A stretch of 64,000 nucleotides of DNA from Daejeonella sp. (GCF_030695525.1 NZ_JAUYSS010000047.1:207898-271897), one strand, 5' to 3'. Shown: positions 50,961-61,857, counted from the first letter of the stretch. Translations and numbers: made by a program. The notes: a model not told the origin generated them from the sequence alone.

Positions 50961-53048
50961 TTATAAGGTATATTTAACTCCTCCAAAGAAATTGCGTTTA
51001 GCTGCTGCATTGAAAAAGCGGCCCCCAAATGCATTTGTATCATTCCCAAGGCTATAAGTTTCATTCAGCAGATTGTCTACCCCTGCATAAAAATCCAGAA
51101 CAGGTTTGCCGGGTTTGGAACTTCTCCAACCTGCTTTGAAATGCACCAGGTCAAAACTTCCTGCGTATACGCTGTTTGCATCATTCAAAGGAATTTTTGA
51201 AGTATAATTGTGCTGTGCAAAGAGGTAAAAATTCTTTTGAAAGCGAAAATCCAGACCGCTGACTATCACACTCCTGGGTGTACCGGTTAAACGGTTTCCT
51301 GAAAAATCACTGGTTCTAATCTGGTAATCTCTGAAAAAGTATTTACTGAGTGTAAAACTGTTTTGCAGCTGAAGTCCGCTTAAAAAACCTTTTGAACCCG
51401 GTTCGATAAGCCAATAGCTAGCCTGGGTCTCCACACCTGTTTGTCGGGTACCACCGGCATTCAAATAAAACTCCGTATCATCTGCGTTTACACGACGAAC
51501 AATTGCATTCTCAAGACGATACTGAAAAATGGAGGCATCCATCCATAGACGGTCATTGCTGTTACGTAAACGGAAACCTGCTTCATAGTTCCATCCAGTT
51601 TCAGAATCCAGAGTGGTATTGATTATATTGTCTGAAGCTCTAACCTCGGCAATTGTTGGAGGTGAATAACCTCTGCTAATAGTTGATCGAAGAGCCAGTA
51701 AATCTGAAAGCTGATAAGATAGTGCAAATCGTGGCATTAGTTCCGGATCAAAATTGCGTTCAAATCTGCTTGCATATGATCTGATATCTTTTGAAAACTT
51801 ATATCTGTAATAATTTAAGCTGGCTGCAACTTCTGCGGTAAGCTTATCGCCGATATTTGCAGAAAAACGTGTGAAATAGAAAAATTGACGCGAAAGTATA
51901 TCGTCCTGGGCCTGCAGACTACCCTGTACTCCACTGTTATTATTGTAATTGGCTATATCAGCACTGGTACCCTGCAATTCAAGTCCTGCATTCCATTTCC
52001 AGTTTACTGTTTTGTCTTCATTCCCGGATAATTCGAGGTAGGTTCTTATTCCACCAGTATATTCTTTACGGATCTCATAATTGGTAATGAATGGATTCAG
52101 ATAATCGGTTTTTGAACCAAAGACTGCAAAAACATGTCTTAAATTATCGGTTATCTTTGCATCATTTACTATTCCTGCATATAAAGTATTGTTTTCAATC
52201 CTTGCTTTTTGTGCAACAGGTCCTGCGACGAATGCGGTCGATGGTCTGGCTGCCTGTGGATTGGCAGTGTATTGTGCTAATGTTAAACCTCCGGGAGTTT
52301 TGTATTCCAGATCAGAGTAGAAAGCAAGTACACGAAGCTGATTCTCCTCTGCATAATTCATACGATACATCAGTTGTGCATAATGACGGCTCATGGCACT
52401 ATGTTCGCGGTAGCCATCTGATCTCTGATAAGAATGATTAATATTCAGGTACTGGTTTTTGAATTTTTTCTGAACAGCCAGTTTCTCATGAAATAAACCA
52501 TATGATCCGCTGCTGATACCTGCAGATGCCCAGCTACTGTCGGCATTATTATCCACAGGGTTTATCAAAACAACTCCGCCGGAGTTTGCTCCGAATAAAC
52601 TGCCATCCGGACCTTTTAAAACTTCGATATTATGGATGCTATTCACATCAATCAGATTCAGATAGGTATTTCCTCCCGCATCTGTCAAAGGGAGTTCATC
52701 CAGATAAATTTTTACGTTTCTTACCCCGAAAGGTGATCTGAGAGAGCTTCCCCGAATAGAGAGCCGATAACTTCCCGGTGATCTTTCTTCCATTCGGATG
52801 CCCGGGACTGTATTAAGCGCGGGCACCATTGAAATGCCGGGTTGGTCTCTTAATTGTTTATTACTGATTAAACTTACAGATGATGGAACTTTTAAAATGG
52901 GTTGTTCTGATAAGTAAGCCCTGATCACAATCTCGTTTACTTTCTGAACCGAATCTACTTTGCTTTGGGCAAAGCTCACATTCACTAATAATGTAAAAAT
53001 CAGGATGAATTTTATTCCTCTTAAACTAAAATATCTGCTTATTTCCAT
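50961..53048 (-). CDS. TonB-dependent outer membrane receptor
   Basis: Signal peptide; plug PGISMVPALNTVPGIRMEERSPGSYRLSIRGSSLRSPFGVRNVKIYLDELPLTDAGGNTYLNLID; terminal KRNFFGGVKYTL beta signal. Confidence 0.93.
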   Translation of the reverse strand: MEISRYFSLRGIKFILIFTLLVNVSFAQSKVDSVQKVNEIVIRAYLSEQPILKVPSSVSLISNKQLRDQPGISMVPALNTVPGIRMEERSPGSYRLSIRGSSLRSPFGVRNVKIYLDELPLTDAGGNTYLNLIDVNSIHNIEVLKGPDGSLFGANSGGVVLINPVDNNADSSWASAGISSGSYGLFHEKLAVQKKFKNQYLNINHSYQRSDGYREHSAMSRHYAQLMYRMNYAEENQLRVLAFYSDLEYKTPGGLTLAQYTANPQAARPSTAFVAGPVAQKARIENNTLYAGIVNDAKITDNLRHVFAVFGSKTDYLNPFITNYEIRKEYTGGIRTYLELSGNEDKTVNWKWNAGLELQGTSADIANYNNNSGVQGSLQAQDDILSRQFFYFTRFSANIGDKLTAEVAASLNYYRYKFSKDIRSYASRFERNFDPELMPRFALSYQLSDLLALRSTISRGYSPPTIAEVRASDNIINTTLDSETGWNYEAGFRLRNSNDRLWMDASIFQYRLENAIVRRVNADDTEFYLNAGGTRQTGVETQASYWLIEPGSKGFLSGLQLQNSFTLSKYFFRDYQIRTSDFSGNRLTGTPRSVIVSGLDFRFQKNFYLFAQHNYTSKIPLNDANSVYAGSFDLVHFKAGWRSSKPGKPVLDFYAGVDNLLNETYSLGNDTNAFGGRFFNAAAKRNFFGGVKYTL

Positions 53049-53204
53049 TTCTTATTTTGACTATTTTTTTTTTCTTAGGCGGGGCTAATTTATTAAAACT
53101 TCTAATGGTTTTTGTGTTTTTAAGCTATGATAAAGTTTAATTGATGTAAAATTTTTGAGTGAATTGCCTGAATAAAGCATTGATTCGCTTATAAATAAAA
53201 AACC

Positions 53205-53227
53205 ACCCGGCTAGGAATGGTTTTTTT
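53205..53227 (-). terminator. Terminator downstream of dnaJ
   Basis: AAAAAACCA-cccggctaggaa-TGGTTTTTTT. Confidence 0.7.
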
Positions 53228-53261
53228 AAGTTGATTAAATAAAAAACTATATTAATTCTAT

Positions 53262-54434
53262 CTATTCGAAATATTCCTTCATTTTATCGAAAAAGCTCTT
53301 TTCATTTTTTCCCGGCTGGGGTTTGAAGTTCGGAGATTCCCTGAGTCTGTCAAGTATTTCAATCTCATCCTTTGATAATGCTTTTGGAGTCCAGATATTG
53401 ACATATACAAGTTGATCCCCTTTGTGATATGAATTCACTTCAGGTACACCCTTTGCTTTAAGCCGTAAAATCTTCCCGCCCTGTGTGCCGGGATCAATCT
53501 TAATTTTTGCTTTTCCATCAATGGTTGGAACTTCAATGCTGGCACCGATGGCAGCATCAATAAAACTGATGTGAAGGTCGTAAATGACATTATTCCCCTC
53601 GCGTTTTAATGATTCATGAGGGATTTCTTCAATAAGAATAATCAGATCGCCAGGAATACCACCTCTTGGTGCAGCGTTTCCTTTGCCACTCATCGAAAGT
53701 TGCATGCCTTCACTAACCCCTGCAGGAATATTGATGCTTATTGTTTCTTCTCCTCTTGTAAGCCCATCACCGTGGCAAACAGTACATTTTGAAGTAATCT
53801 GCGTTCCTTCACCATTACAGGTAGGGCAGGTGCTGGTAGTTTGCATCTGACCTAAAATGGTATTGGTTACCCTTCTTACTGCTCCGGATCCGTTACAGGT
53901 ACTACAAGTATTAAAAGAGGATTTATCTTTTGCCCCACTTCCATCGCAGGTGTCACAAATCACTTGTTTGTTAACTTTTACTTTTTTCTCAACTCCCTTG
54001 GCTATCTCTTCAAGACTTAATTTAACCTTGATGCGAAGATTACTTCCTCTGGAAGCACGGCGTCCACCTCTGCTCTGTTGCTGACCACCGAAAAAACTAT
54101 CAAACGGACTGCCAGCACCGCCGCCACCGCCAAAGATGTCTCCAAACTGACTGAAGATATCTTCCATATTCATGTGACCACCACCATAGCCGCCGCCATT
54201 CGGACTGGAAGCTCCACCAGCATGACCAAACTGATCGTACCTCTTTTTCTTATCAGGATTGCTCAACACCTCGTAGGCCTCTGCGGCTTCCTTGAAATTC
54301 TCTTCAGATGCTTTATCTCCCGGATTTTTATCCGGATGATATTTAATTGCCATTTTCCGATAAGCTTTCTTTATCTCATCGGCATTAGAACTGCGTGTGA
54401 CACCAAGTATGTCGTAATAATCTCTTTTAGCCAT
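53262..54434 (-). CDS. dnaJ: Chaperone protein DnaJ
   Basis: J-domain with HPD, G/F region, four CxxCxGxG zinc motifs. Confidence 0.98.
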   Translation of the reverse strand: MAKRDYYDILGVTRSSNADEIKKAYRKMAIKYHPDKNPGDKASEENFKEAAEAYEVLSNPDKKKRYDQFGHAGGASSPNGGGYGGGHMNMEDIFSQFGDIFGGGGGAGSPFDSFFGGQQQSRGGRRASRGSNLRIKVKLSLEEIAKGVEKKVKVNKQVICDTCDGSGAKDKSSFNTCSTCNGSGAVRRVTNTILGQMQTTSTCPTCNGEGTQITSKCTVCHGDGLTRGEETISINIPAGVSEGMQLSMSGKGNAAPRGGIPGDLIILIEEIPHESLKREGNNVIYDLHISFIDAAIGASIEVPTIDGKAKIKIDPGTQGGKILRLKAKGVPEVNSYHKGDQLVYVNIWTPKALSKDEIEILDRLRESPNFKPQPGKNEKSFFDKMKEYFE

Positions 54435-54511
54435 TTTTATAAATCAACAATATGCATTATGTTTAATTGAGCAATTATCTCTGATTTGAATATAATTGCC
54501 AGCATATTATT

Positions 54512-55132
54512 TTATGCACCAATAATAACTTTTGCAAAGCGTATAACCTTATCATTCAGTAAATACCCCTTTTCTAACTCATCAATCACCTTGCCTTTCA
54601 AATCAGCTGAGGGTGCCGGAATACTTGTAATACCCTCATGCAGGTCGGCATCAAATTCTTTGCCTATTGATTCCATTTCCTTCAAACCTTTTTGGTTAAG
54701 GATACCTTTTAATTTATGTTGAACAAGTGTAACCCCTTCTTTCACAGCAATTACATCAGTGGCAGTTTCTATTGATTTTTGCGCCCTCTCAAAATCGTCG
54801 AGTACGGTTAATAAATCAGATATGACATCTTTTCCTGCTATCTGCAATAATTCCAGGCGCTCCTTACTTGTGCGGCGTTTAAAATTGTCAAATTCTGCAT
54901 ATAAACGCAGGTATTTATTCTGCCATTCGGTTGCCTCTGCCTTTAATTTATCTTCCTCTGAAATTTGGGACTCCGAATTTGCAGAAGAAGTACCTTCTTC
55001 TACATCACCTATAACTTCATTGTTATCAGTTTCATTTCCAGGCAGCATTTCATTTTGTTCTGTATTTTCAGGATTTTGATTCACTTCCATTTTGTTCTTC
55101 TTCTTTTTATTCAATATTTCTGAAAAGTTCAT
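54512..55132 (-). CDS. grpE: Nucleotide exchange factor GrpE
   Basis: YLRLYAEFDNFKRRTSKERLELLQIAGKDVISDLLTVLDDFERA; start at internal ATG (MNFSEILNKK). Confidence 0.94.
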   Translation of the reverse strand: MNFSEILNKKKKNKMEVNQNPENTEQNEMLPGNETDNNEVIGDVEEGTSSANSESQISEEDKLKAEATEWQNKYLRLYAEFDNFKRRTSKERLELLQIAGKDVISDLLTVLDDFERAQKSIETATDVIAVKEGVTLVQHKLKGILNQKGLKEMESIGKEFDADLHEGITSIPAPSADLKGKVIDELEKGYLLNDKVIRFAKVIIGA

Positions 55133-55140
55133 ATTAACTC

Positions 55141-55164
55141 TTGGCAATTTTTTTGCCAAAGATA
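55141..55164 (-). promoter_or_regulatory. grpE-dnaJ -7 box with overlapping inverted repeat
   Basis: - strand TATCTTTG followed by TTGGCAA-N5-TTGCCAA (55141..55159). Confidence 0.55.
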
Positions 55165-55302
55165 AAATCAGTCAAGCTGTCAGTGTTTTTGCAGGATAGA
55201 GGCTTAAAGAGCAAGGAACAAAGACAGGTCTACCGTCAATAAAAATTATGATTTAATTGAGCTTGAAATCAAATTAGTGTTATATCTGTTTTAATCTTTG
55301 CT

Positions 55303-55983
55303 CTATATTTTGACATCTTCATGAACCAAACCAGCTTCACATTTGATAATTCTGGATGGGAAGGTTCTGATGATATGGTAATCATGTGAGGCCATCAAAA
55401 CCGCAGTACCCGACTGACTGATCTGCTTTAAAAGCGTAACAATCTCTTCGGATGTTTCAGGGTCAAGATTCCCTGTTGGTTCATCGGCAAGTATTAATTC
55501 AGGGTCATTGAGTAAGGCTCTTGCTATGACAACGCGCTGCTGCTCCCCACCGGATAATTCATGAGGCATTTTTTTGATCTTTGAACGTAATCCTACCTTT
55601 TCCAGAACATCAAGTATGCGTTCTGAAATTAGCTTTTGATCCTTCCAGCCGGTGGCTTTCATTACAAATTCAAGGTTTTGTTCAATCGTACGATCGGTCA
55701 GTAACTGAAAATCCTGGAAAACAATTCCCAGTTTACGACGAAGAAAAGGGATGTCTTTTTCTGTTAGTTTCTTAAGATCAAAACCTGCAACAAGTCCATC
55801 TCCATTCGAAATATGCAGATCACCATAGATAATCTTCAATAGACTGCTTTTTCCTGAACCGGTTTGCCCGATCAAAAACACAAACTCACCCGGATTGATA
55901 TGCAGATTTACATTGCTTAGTACCAGGTGCTTTTGCTGATATACATCTACACCATCTAATTTTATAACGGAGTTACCGATCAT
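55303..55983 (-). CDS. FtsE-like cell division ABC transporter ATP-binding protein
   Basis: [61 protein letters not shown]. Confidence 0.9.
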   Translation of the reverse strand: MIGNSVIKLDGVDVYQQKHLVLSNVNLHINPGEFVFLIGQTGSGKSSLLKIIYGDLHISNGDGLVAGFDLKKLTEKDIPFLRRKLGIVFQDFQLLTDRTIEQNLEFVMKATGWKDQKLISERILDVLEKVGLRSKIKKMPHELSGGEQQRVVIARALLNDPELILADEPTGNLDPETSEEIVTLLKQISQSGTAVLMASHDYHIIRTFPSRIIKCEAGLVHEDVKI

Positions 55984-56183
55984 AATTCTAGTTTTAAAAT
56001 TTGCCCGAAAGGCAGGTCTTTAATTTTATTCATAATGTAATCTGCCTGCTCTGCAAGTCCCGCTTTCTCCAGTGCTTTTTCAGGCCGGTCAACGCGAAAA
56101 TACGCCAGAAGGGTGAATTTTTCATCACGCAATTGAACATAATCCGGGATTTTAGAGCCTCCCTTTACTTTAATCACATACAT
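55980..56183 (-). CDS. Conserved small hypothetical protein
   Basis: MYVIKVKGGSKIPDYVQLRDEKFTLLAYFRVDRPEKALEKAGL; 4-bp overlap with ftsE-like CDS. Confidence 0.7.
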   Translation of the reverse strand: MYVIKVKGGSKIPDYVQLRDEKFTLLAYFRVDRPEKALEKAGLAEQADYIMNKIKDLPFGQILKLEL

Positions 56184-56387
56184 TGTGTTCAAAGTTAATT
56201 ATTTACATTTAGTATCAAGTATCAAGAGCCAAGAATCAAGACTGGATTAAGCTTCATTTGGTATTTTTTTTAAGAACACAGAGATGAAGTATTCTTTATT
56301 TTAGCATCCTATTATCAGACCTCATACCTCATACCTCATACCTCATACCTCAGCCCTCATACCTCAGCCCTCATTCATCAAAACCTC

Positions 56388-57413
56388 CTACCTAAGCTCT
56401 CTTAAAAACTTCATCGTATCCACACCATCGGCATAATCAAAAAGACCGGGGCACTGGCTTTGGCCAAATGCTACTGTGCTTAGGGGCAATTTGGTATTTG
56501 ATACAATGCACTGGATCAGATCTTTATTTTTCGTTAATTCTATGCCCACTTTTTCAAGGCTCTGATATTCTTCATAATATAATACTGCCAGAGGGGATAC
56601 AAAGCGCGAGTCTTCTTTCAATAGCAGAAATCCATTGTCGAGGTGTTTATCAAGATTGACCAGAAATATCGACTTGTTATAATCGTAATTATTATTGTAT
56701 TTATGATGATCGGCCACCGGTTTAAATTCTTCAATCGACTCAAAAAATATCCTGAAATCATAGCCTTGAGGTACATAGATCTTTGAGACATTCCTGCAGC
56801 CTAGTCCGAAATAATCAAAAATATCATGCCCAAGAGCTTTGAGCTCTTCCCTGCTCTCCTGACCGGTTAATACAGCCACACTATTTCGGTTTTTGCGGAT
56901 GATGTGCGGTACTTTACTGAAATAATAGTCGAAATATCTTGAAGTATTGTTGCTACCGGTCGCGATTACTGCATCAAAATCTTTTAACCTATCGATATAA
57001 CTTATCTGTTGCTCAAAATCAGGCTCAATTTCAATTAGTTTTTTCAATATAAAGGGTATAAATTTTTGATCCTGTGATGATAGTTTTATCAGGGCTTTGT
57101 GCCCGGATGCCAGTACACAAAGAATATCGTGAAATCCAACTATTGGAATATTACCTGCCAGAATTAAACCTATTGAGCGCATGCCTGGTTCGGCATTTGA
57201 TGGTTCATTTTTTAGCCATATTTTCAGATTCGGTCCGTTCAACATTCCCGCTATTGCACGCACAGCCATTGCAGCACTTTGAGGAGTGAACCAGGCATTG
57301 TATTGATGTGCAGAGTCGATTAGTGCACTTAATTGCTCATCTGGTTGTGCCATGATATGGCCTAAAGCCTCAAAAGCCGCGATTCGTTGATTGCTTGTCA
57401 AAATCTTACTCAT
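56388..57413 (-). CDS. Acyl-CoA reductase (LuxC-like)
   Basis: GLILAGNIPIVGFHDILCVLASGHKALIKLSSQD, ATGSNNTSRYFDYYF, FGLGCRNVSKIYVP. Confidence 0.9.
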   Translation of the reverse strand: MSKILTSNQRIAAFEALGHIMAQPDEQLSALIDSAHQYNAWFTPQSAAMAVRAIAGMLNGPNLKIWLKNEPSNAEPGMRSIGLILAGNIPIVGFHDILCVLASGHKALIKLSSQDQKFIPFILKKLIEIEPDFEQQISYIDRLKDFDAVIATGSNNTSRYFDYYFSKVPHIIRKNRNSVAVLTGQESREELKALGHDIFDYFGLGCRNVSKIYVPQGYDFRIFFESIEEFKPVADHHKYNNNYDYNKSIFLVNLDKHLDNGFLLLKEDSRFVSPLAVLYYEEYQSLEKVGIELTKNKDLIQCIVSNTKLPLSTVAFGQSQCPGLFDYADGVDTMKFLRELR

Positions 57414-57516
57414 TCAAATTTTTACTTCAAATAATGTTATATTTGTGCCATACTGAAAAATGAGTTTCTTCTCAATTTTAGTGCAAAAATAAATTAAAAA
57501 TAGACTTTTAGATAAG

Positions 57517-57867
57517 ATGGCAATTAAAATCACCGATGAGTGTATTAACTGCGGGGCTTGTGAGCCCGAATGCCCAAATAACGCAATTTATGATGCCGGT
57601 GCAGCATGGAGATTTTCTGATGGTACAGGGTTAAAAGGACTCATTGATTTTGGAGACGGTTCAACCCTGAATGCCGAAGAAGCACAGGCTGCTATTTCGG
57701 ATGAAGTATATTATATTGTTTCGGATAAGTGTACTGAATGTGTAGGTTTTCATGATGAACCTCAATGTGCCGCAGTTTGTCCGGTAGATTGCTGTGTTGA
57801 TGATGAAGATGTTCGCGAAAGTCGTGAGGAATTGCTCGCCAAGAAAGCATGGTTGCACGTTGAATAA
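57517..57867 (+). CDS. 4Fe-4S dicluster ferredoxin
   Basis: [18 protein letters not shown] and [22 protein letters not shown]. Confidence 0.95.
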   Translation: MAIKITDECINCGACEPECPNNAIYDAGAAWRFSDGTGLKGLIDFGDGSTLNAEEAQAAISDEVYYIVSDKCTECVGFHDEPQCAAVCPVDCCVDDEDVRESREELLAKKAWLHVE

Positions 57868-57931
57868 GCAGAGATAGGTTACATTAGCTGACTGATACTT
57901 CAAACCACTTTTTCAGGTCTGTTTTTTTTAT

Positions 57932-58405
57932 TTATTTCTTTTCAGGATTAGGAATAATTAATACAGGGCATTTTGATTTCCTGGCGACACTCTCTGAAAC
58001 ACTTCCTGAGATAAAATGATCAAAGCCTGTTCTGCCATGGGTTCCCAGAATAATGAGATCAGCTTTGCATTCCTCAGCGACTGAAAGAATCTCATCCTGA
58101 GCTCTGCCAATCCGGTTATAAGTTGAAATCTCTACTTTGTCGCCATGCTTTTCAATTAACCTTTTAAAGAGATTTTTACTCGCCTCTTCCTGTATGTTCA
58201 TAAGTTCAGGGATCATGGCCGGCGACTCATTAAGTAATGGATCAGCACTGTAAGATGAAGCGATTGGGATTTCATCAGCATGAACCAGAATGATTTTGGA
58301 ACCTAGATTTTTGGCAAGTAATACACCATAATTTACTGCCAACTCAGAATATGGGCTTTCTTCAACCGCTATAAGTATTCTGTTGATGTTTTCAGGACTT
58401 ATCAT
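57932..58405 (-). CDS. Universal stress protein (UspA family)
   Basis: ILIAVEESPYSELAVNYGVLLA, LIILGTHGRTGFDHFISGSVSESVARKSKCPVLII. Confidence 0.94.
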   Translation of the reverse strand: MISPENINRILIAVEESPYSELAVNYGVLLAKNLGSKIILVHADEIPIASSYSADPLLNESPAMIPELMNIQEEASKNLFKRLIEKHGDKVEISTYNRIGRAQDEILSVAEECKADLIILGTHGRTGFDHFISGSVSESVARKSKCPVLIIPNPEKK

Positions 58406-58490
58406 AATTCTTTTCTGGTTAAATTTAAGTGATTTTGGTATTTGAATTCAATTATTGCTCAATTTAAGGTAAAATTGGTTTATTTGCAAT

Positions 58491-59276
58491 ATGAATCAAC
58501 AGTTTGGTGTCTGTAATCTTGCACTTGTCCCGCTCCGGACTGATCCTTCTGATAAGAGTGAAATGTGCTCCCAGTTATTATTTGGGGACTGTTTTTCGAT
58601 ACTTGAAATTGGAGAAAAATGGACAAAGCTTATTACAAGCTACGATGATTATGAAGGCTGGATAGATAATAAGCAATACATCGGGATCACTGATGCTGCA
58701 CATGCAGGCTTATCAAATCTGAATGCAATACTTGGTTTATCTGCCGTTCATGCTGTATTGAAAACCGATACTTCAGAAGTGCTGAATTTGCTTGCTGGTA
58801 CCATTATTCCATATACCGTAGATAATTATTTCTATCTGGGAGAAACCAGATATAAACTTGAAGGGCAAGTCCACCATCCGAATGTTAATGAGTTCAGATC
58901 TTCAGTTTATGAGGCGGCTATGTTCTATGTGAATGCACCGTATCTATGGGGAGGGCGTTCAGTTTTTGGGATTGATTGTTCAGGGTTGACACAACTGGTG
59001 TTTAGACAATTCGGTATCCGTATAAAACGGGATGCCTGGCAGCAGGCCGAGCAAGGTCAATTATTAGGATTTATTCAGGAAGCCAGAGCCGGTGATCTTG
59101 CTTTTTTTGATAATGATGAAGGGCGCATTACCCATGTAGGAATCATGCTTGATAATGGACGTATTATTCATGCTTCTGGAAGGGTACGGGTCGATCCGGT
59201 CGACACTCAGGGCATATTTAATAAAGAACTGAATAAGTACACGCATAAATTGAGGATTGTTAAGAGGTTTAATTGA
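58491..59276 (+). CDS. C40 family peptidase (NlpC/P60) with N-terminal SH3-like region
   Basis: APYLWGGRSVFGIDCSGLTQLVFRQFGI, AGDLAFFDNDEGRITHVGIML, IIHASGRVRVD. Confidence 0.94.
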   Translation: MNQQFGVCNLALVPLRTDPSDKSEMCSQLLFGDCFSILEIGEKWTKLITSYDDYEGWIDNKQYIGITDAAHAGLSNLNAILGLSAVHAVLKTDTSEVLNLLAGTIIPYTVDNYFYLGETRYKLEGQVHHPNVNEFRSSVYEAAMFYVNAPYLWGGRSVFGIDCSGLTQLVFRQFGIRIKRDAWQQAEQGQLLGFIQEARAGDLAFFDNDEGRITHVGIMLDNGRIIHASGRVRVDPVDTQGIFNKELNKYTHKLRIVKRFN

Positions 59277-59547
59277 GTACTGAGTACTGAGTATTGAGTA
59301 TTGAGTATAGAGTATTGAGAAGCAGTAACCAAAAGAATCCTAATAATTAGAATTGAATTGAGAATTGAATTCCGTCATGTCGACGAGCGAAACATATTTT
59401 GAATTTACCGGAATATTTGCGCGAGGAGAGATCTGTTGCAAATGCAGTAGAGACCAGATAGCTATAGGGTTGATAATTGAAAATTAATCCTTCATGGCTT
59501 TGAAAATTAAATTTGCAATGAACCGGGAATTTACCAACAACCAACAA

Positions 59548-60465
59548 CTAACCGCCAAAATCCACTTTCCAAATCTTCAACAATTTATCGTCACTTACTG
59601 AAATAAGCTGATTATCAACTGGTTCCCAAATAATTTTATTAATAGACAGCCGGTGTGCATTATAACCTTTTTCAAGGCTGATGGTTTTCTTTAAGGTATA
59701 ACCCTCTGTTTCCCATATTTTAATGCTTTTATCTCTGCTTGCAGTGGCAAGATAAGGCAGATTCGGGTGAAATGCTATACTGTAAATCGAAAATAAATGG
59801 GCCGGAATACTCTGAATTAAGGAATAGTCTGAGGTACTCCAGATCTTCAATTGAGCATCCCTGCTACTGGATAAAAGGTGTTTCCCATCCGGAGAAAATT
59901 GTATTGAACTGACTGGCATAGTATGCTCATCAATAATATGAATCAGACTATAATCTTCGAGATTGTAGATCCTTACTGTATTGTCTTTACAACCAAAAGC
60001 GACTGTTTTTTCATCCGGACTAATACTGATTACCCTGACCGTATTTGAAGAGACCTTAAATGAAAATAATAGTTTAAGGCTTTTAATATCCCAGATACTG
60101 ACAGTCCCGTCTTCGGATGAAATGATCAGTTCATTTTTTGAACGGACAGATTTGATATCAAAAACCGGAAGTTTATGGTGATCTAATACAGCAACAATCT
60201 TTTGATCCTCAAAATTGAAAACATCAACCTGACCGCTACGTTCAGCAGCAAGAAGGAGTGGGGCAGAAACCGAGCAATGCAGACTGTATACCGATGATTT
60301 AACCGGAAAAAGAACCTTGATAAAGCCAGGTTTTTTTACATTCCATTCCACAACCCCTTTGTCATTTCCTCCTGTAAAGATAATCCCCGCCTTCTGAGAA
60401 TTCTCTACAGTAAAAATAGGATTTTGATGCCCTGATAAGGTAGCTGTATTTTGAATCTCAATCAT
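59548..60465 (-). CDS. WD40 repeat protein
   Basis: Repeated GH...SVSIWDIKSL / LKIWSTSDYSL / IKIWETEGYTL blades; start set at internal ATG (MIEIQNTATLSGHQNP). Confidence 0.9.
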   Translation of the reverse strand: MIEIQNTATLSGHQNPIFTVENSQKAGIIFTGGNDKGVVEWNVKKPGFIKVLFPVKSSVYSLHCSVSAPLLLAAERSGQVDVFNFEDQKIVAVLDHHKLPVFDIKSVRSKNELIISSEDGTVSIWDIKSLKLLFSFKVSSNTVRVISISPDEKTVAFGCKDNTVRIYNLEDYSLIHIIDEHTMPVSSIQFSPDGKHLLSSSRDAQLKIWSTSDYSLIQSIPAHLFSIYSIAFHPNLPYLATASRDKSIKIWETEGYTLKKTISLEKGYNAHRLSINKIIWEPVDNQLISVSDDKLLKIWKVDFGG

Positions 60466-60484
60466 ATTGGAAGGTACCAAAAAA

Positions 60485-61078
60485 CTATTTTCCCGAATGT
60501 CTGCCTTCCAGGTTTTGGGCAATTTTTTCGAGACGGACATTCTTTTCTTTTAACAATACCAGAAGGTGAAACACCAAATCAGATGCTTCATTGATTAAGT
60601 CATTTTCGGTTTCATTCAGAGCAGCAATCACGGTTTCAACACCTTCTTCCCCAACCTTTTGTGCAATTTTGTTTAATCCTTTATTACGAAGCTTGTTGAC
60701 ATACGATCCTTCTAAAGGATTTGCATAACGATCTTCAATGATTTTCTCCAGTTCAAAAATGAAATTCTGGTTAAAAGCTGTATCGAAACAACTTCTGTTT
60801 CCTTTGTGACAAGTTGCTCCAACAGGATTTACCTTAATCAGCAGGGTGTCATTATCACAGTCCTCACTAATGGATACTACATTGAGAAAGTTTCCACTCT
60901 CTTCTCCTTTTGTCCACAAACGGTTTTTCGTTCTTGAAAAGAAAGTAACCTTATTTTCAGACAGTGTTTTCTGGTAAGCTTCTGCATTCATATAGCCAAG
61001 CATAAGTACTTCCAGTGTTTGCTCATCCTGAATAATAACAGGTACCAGGCCTTCTCCTTTATTGAAATCAATCGTCAT
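60485..61078 (-). CDS. hisI: Bifunctional phosphoribosyl-AMP cyclohydrolase / phosphoribosyl-ATP pyrophosphatase
   Basis: VLMLGYMNAEAYQKTL, FFSRTKNRLWTKGEESGN, CHKGNRSCF; C-terminal QKVGEEGVETVIAAL. Confidence 0.96.
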   Translation of the reverse strand: MTIDFNKGEGLVPVIIQDEQTLEVLMLGYMNAEAYQKTLSENKVTFFSRTKNRLWTKGEESGNFLNVVSISEDCDNDTLLIKVNPVGATCHKGNRSCFDTAFNQNFIFELEKIIEDRYANPLEGSYVNKLRNKGLNKIAQKVGEEGVETVIAALNETENDLINEASDLVFHLLVLLKEKNVRLEKIAQNLEGRHSGK

Positions 61079-61089
61079 TTTCTCCGGAC

Positions 61090-61857
61090 TTATATTCTAA
61101 CCTCGATATTATTTTGCTGCAGCACTTTTTTAAGATCGGGGATCAGAATTTCACCATAGTGAAAAACTGAAGCCGCAAGTGCTGCATCAGCATTACTTAT
61201 TTTAAACACATCCACAAAGTCCTGTATATTTCCGGCGCCGCCGGAGGCAATCAAAGGAATGCTCAGTGTATCATTTATTTTCTTTAACAGGGTATTGTCA
61301 AAACCCGCTTTTGTACCATCGTGATCCATAGAAGTCAGGAGGATTTCTCCTGCGCCTCTGCTCTCTGCTTCCCTGATCCAGTCTTCGGTTTCAATTTCTG
61401 TAGCGATACGACCTCCATTCAAATGGACATAGTTTTTGCCATTGATATGTTTGGTGTCGATGGCAACTACAACGAACTGCTTACCAAAGGCCAGTGCGAG
61501 TTCATCAATGAAGGCCGGATTTCTTACAACCGCAGAATTTACAGATATCTTATCCGCTCCTGAGTTAAGAAGAATGTCGGCATCAGAAATTTCATTTATT
61601 CCACCACCAATTGTAAAGGGTATGTTTACCTGCCGGGCAACAGCTTTAACCAGTTCTACTATTGTTTTTCGCCTCTCATGCGTTGCGGTAATGTCCAGAA
61701 AAACAAGTTCATCCGCGCCCTGTTGTGAATACTGATAGGCAAGTTCAACCGGATCCCCGGCATCCCTTAAAGCAACAAAATTGACGCCCTTAACTGTGCG
61801 ACCATCTTTTACATCCAGGCAAGGTATGATTCGCTTTGCCAGATCATTGCCTGCCAT
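61090..61857 (-). CDS. hisF: Imidazole glycerol phosphate synthase subunit HisF
   Basis: [50 protein letters not shown]; start at internal ATG. Confidence 0.97.
   Translation of the reverse strand: MAGNDLAKRIIPCLDVKDGRTVKGVNFVALRDAGDPVELAYQYSQQGADELVFLDITATHERRKTIVELVKAVARQVNIPFTIGGGINEISDADILLNSGADKISVNSAVVRNPAFIDELALAFGKQFVVVAIDTKHINGKNYVHLNGGRIATEIETEDWIREAESRGAGEILLTSMDHDGTKAGFDNTLLKKINDTLSIPLIASGGAGNIQDFVDVFKISNADAALAASVFHYGEILIPDLKKVLQQNNIEVRI

Noticed and set aside
52091-52441. 116-aa ORF antisense to the TonB receptor
   Set aside because: Fully contained opposite a confident CDS, no domain signature.
55133-55159. N-terminal extension of GrpE (MAKKLPRVN)
   Set aside because: Overlaps the predicted promoter/operator; ATG at 55132 preferred.
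55141-55159. CIRCE/HrcA operator upstream of grpE
   Set aside because: Sequence and spacing (TTGGCAA-N5-TTGCCAA) do not match the CIRCE consensus.
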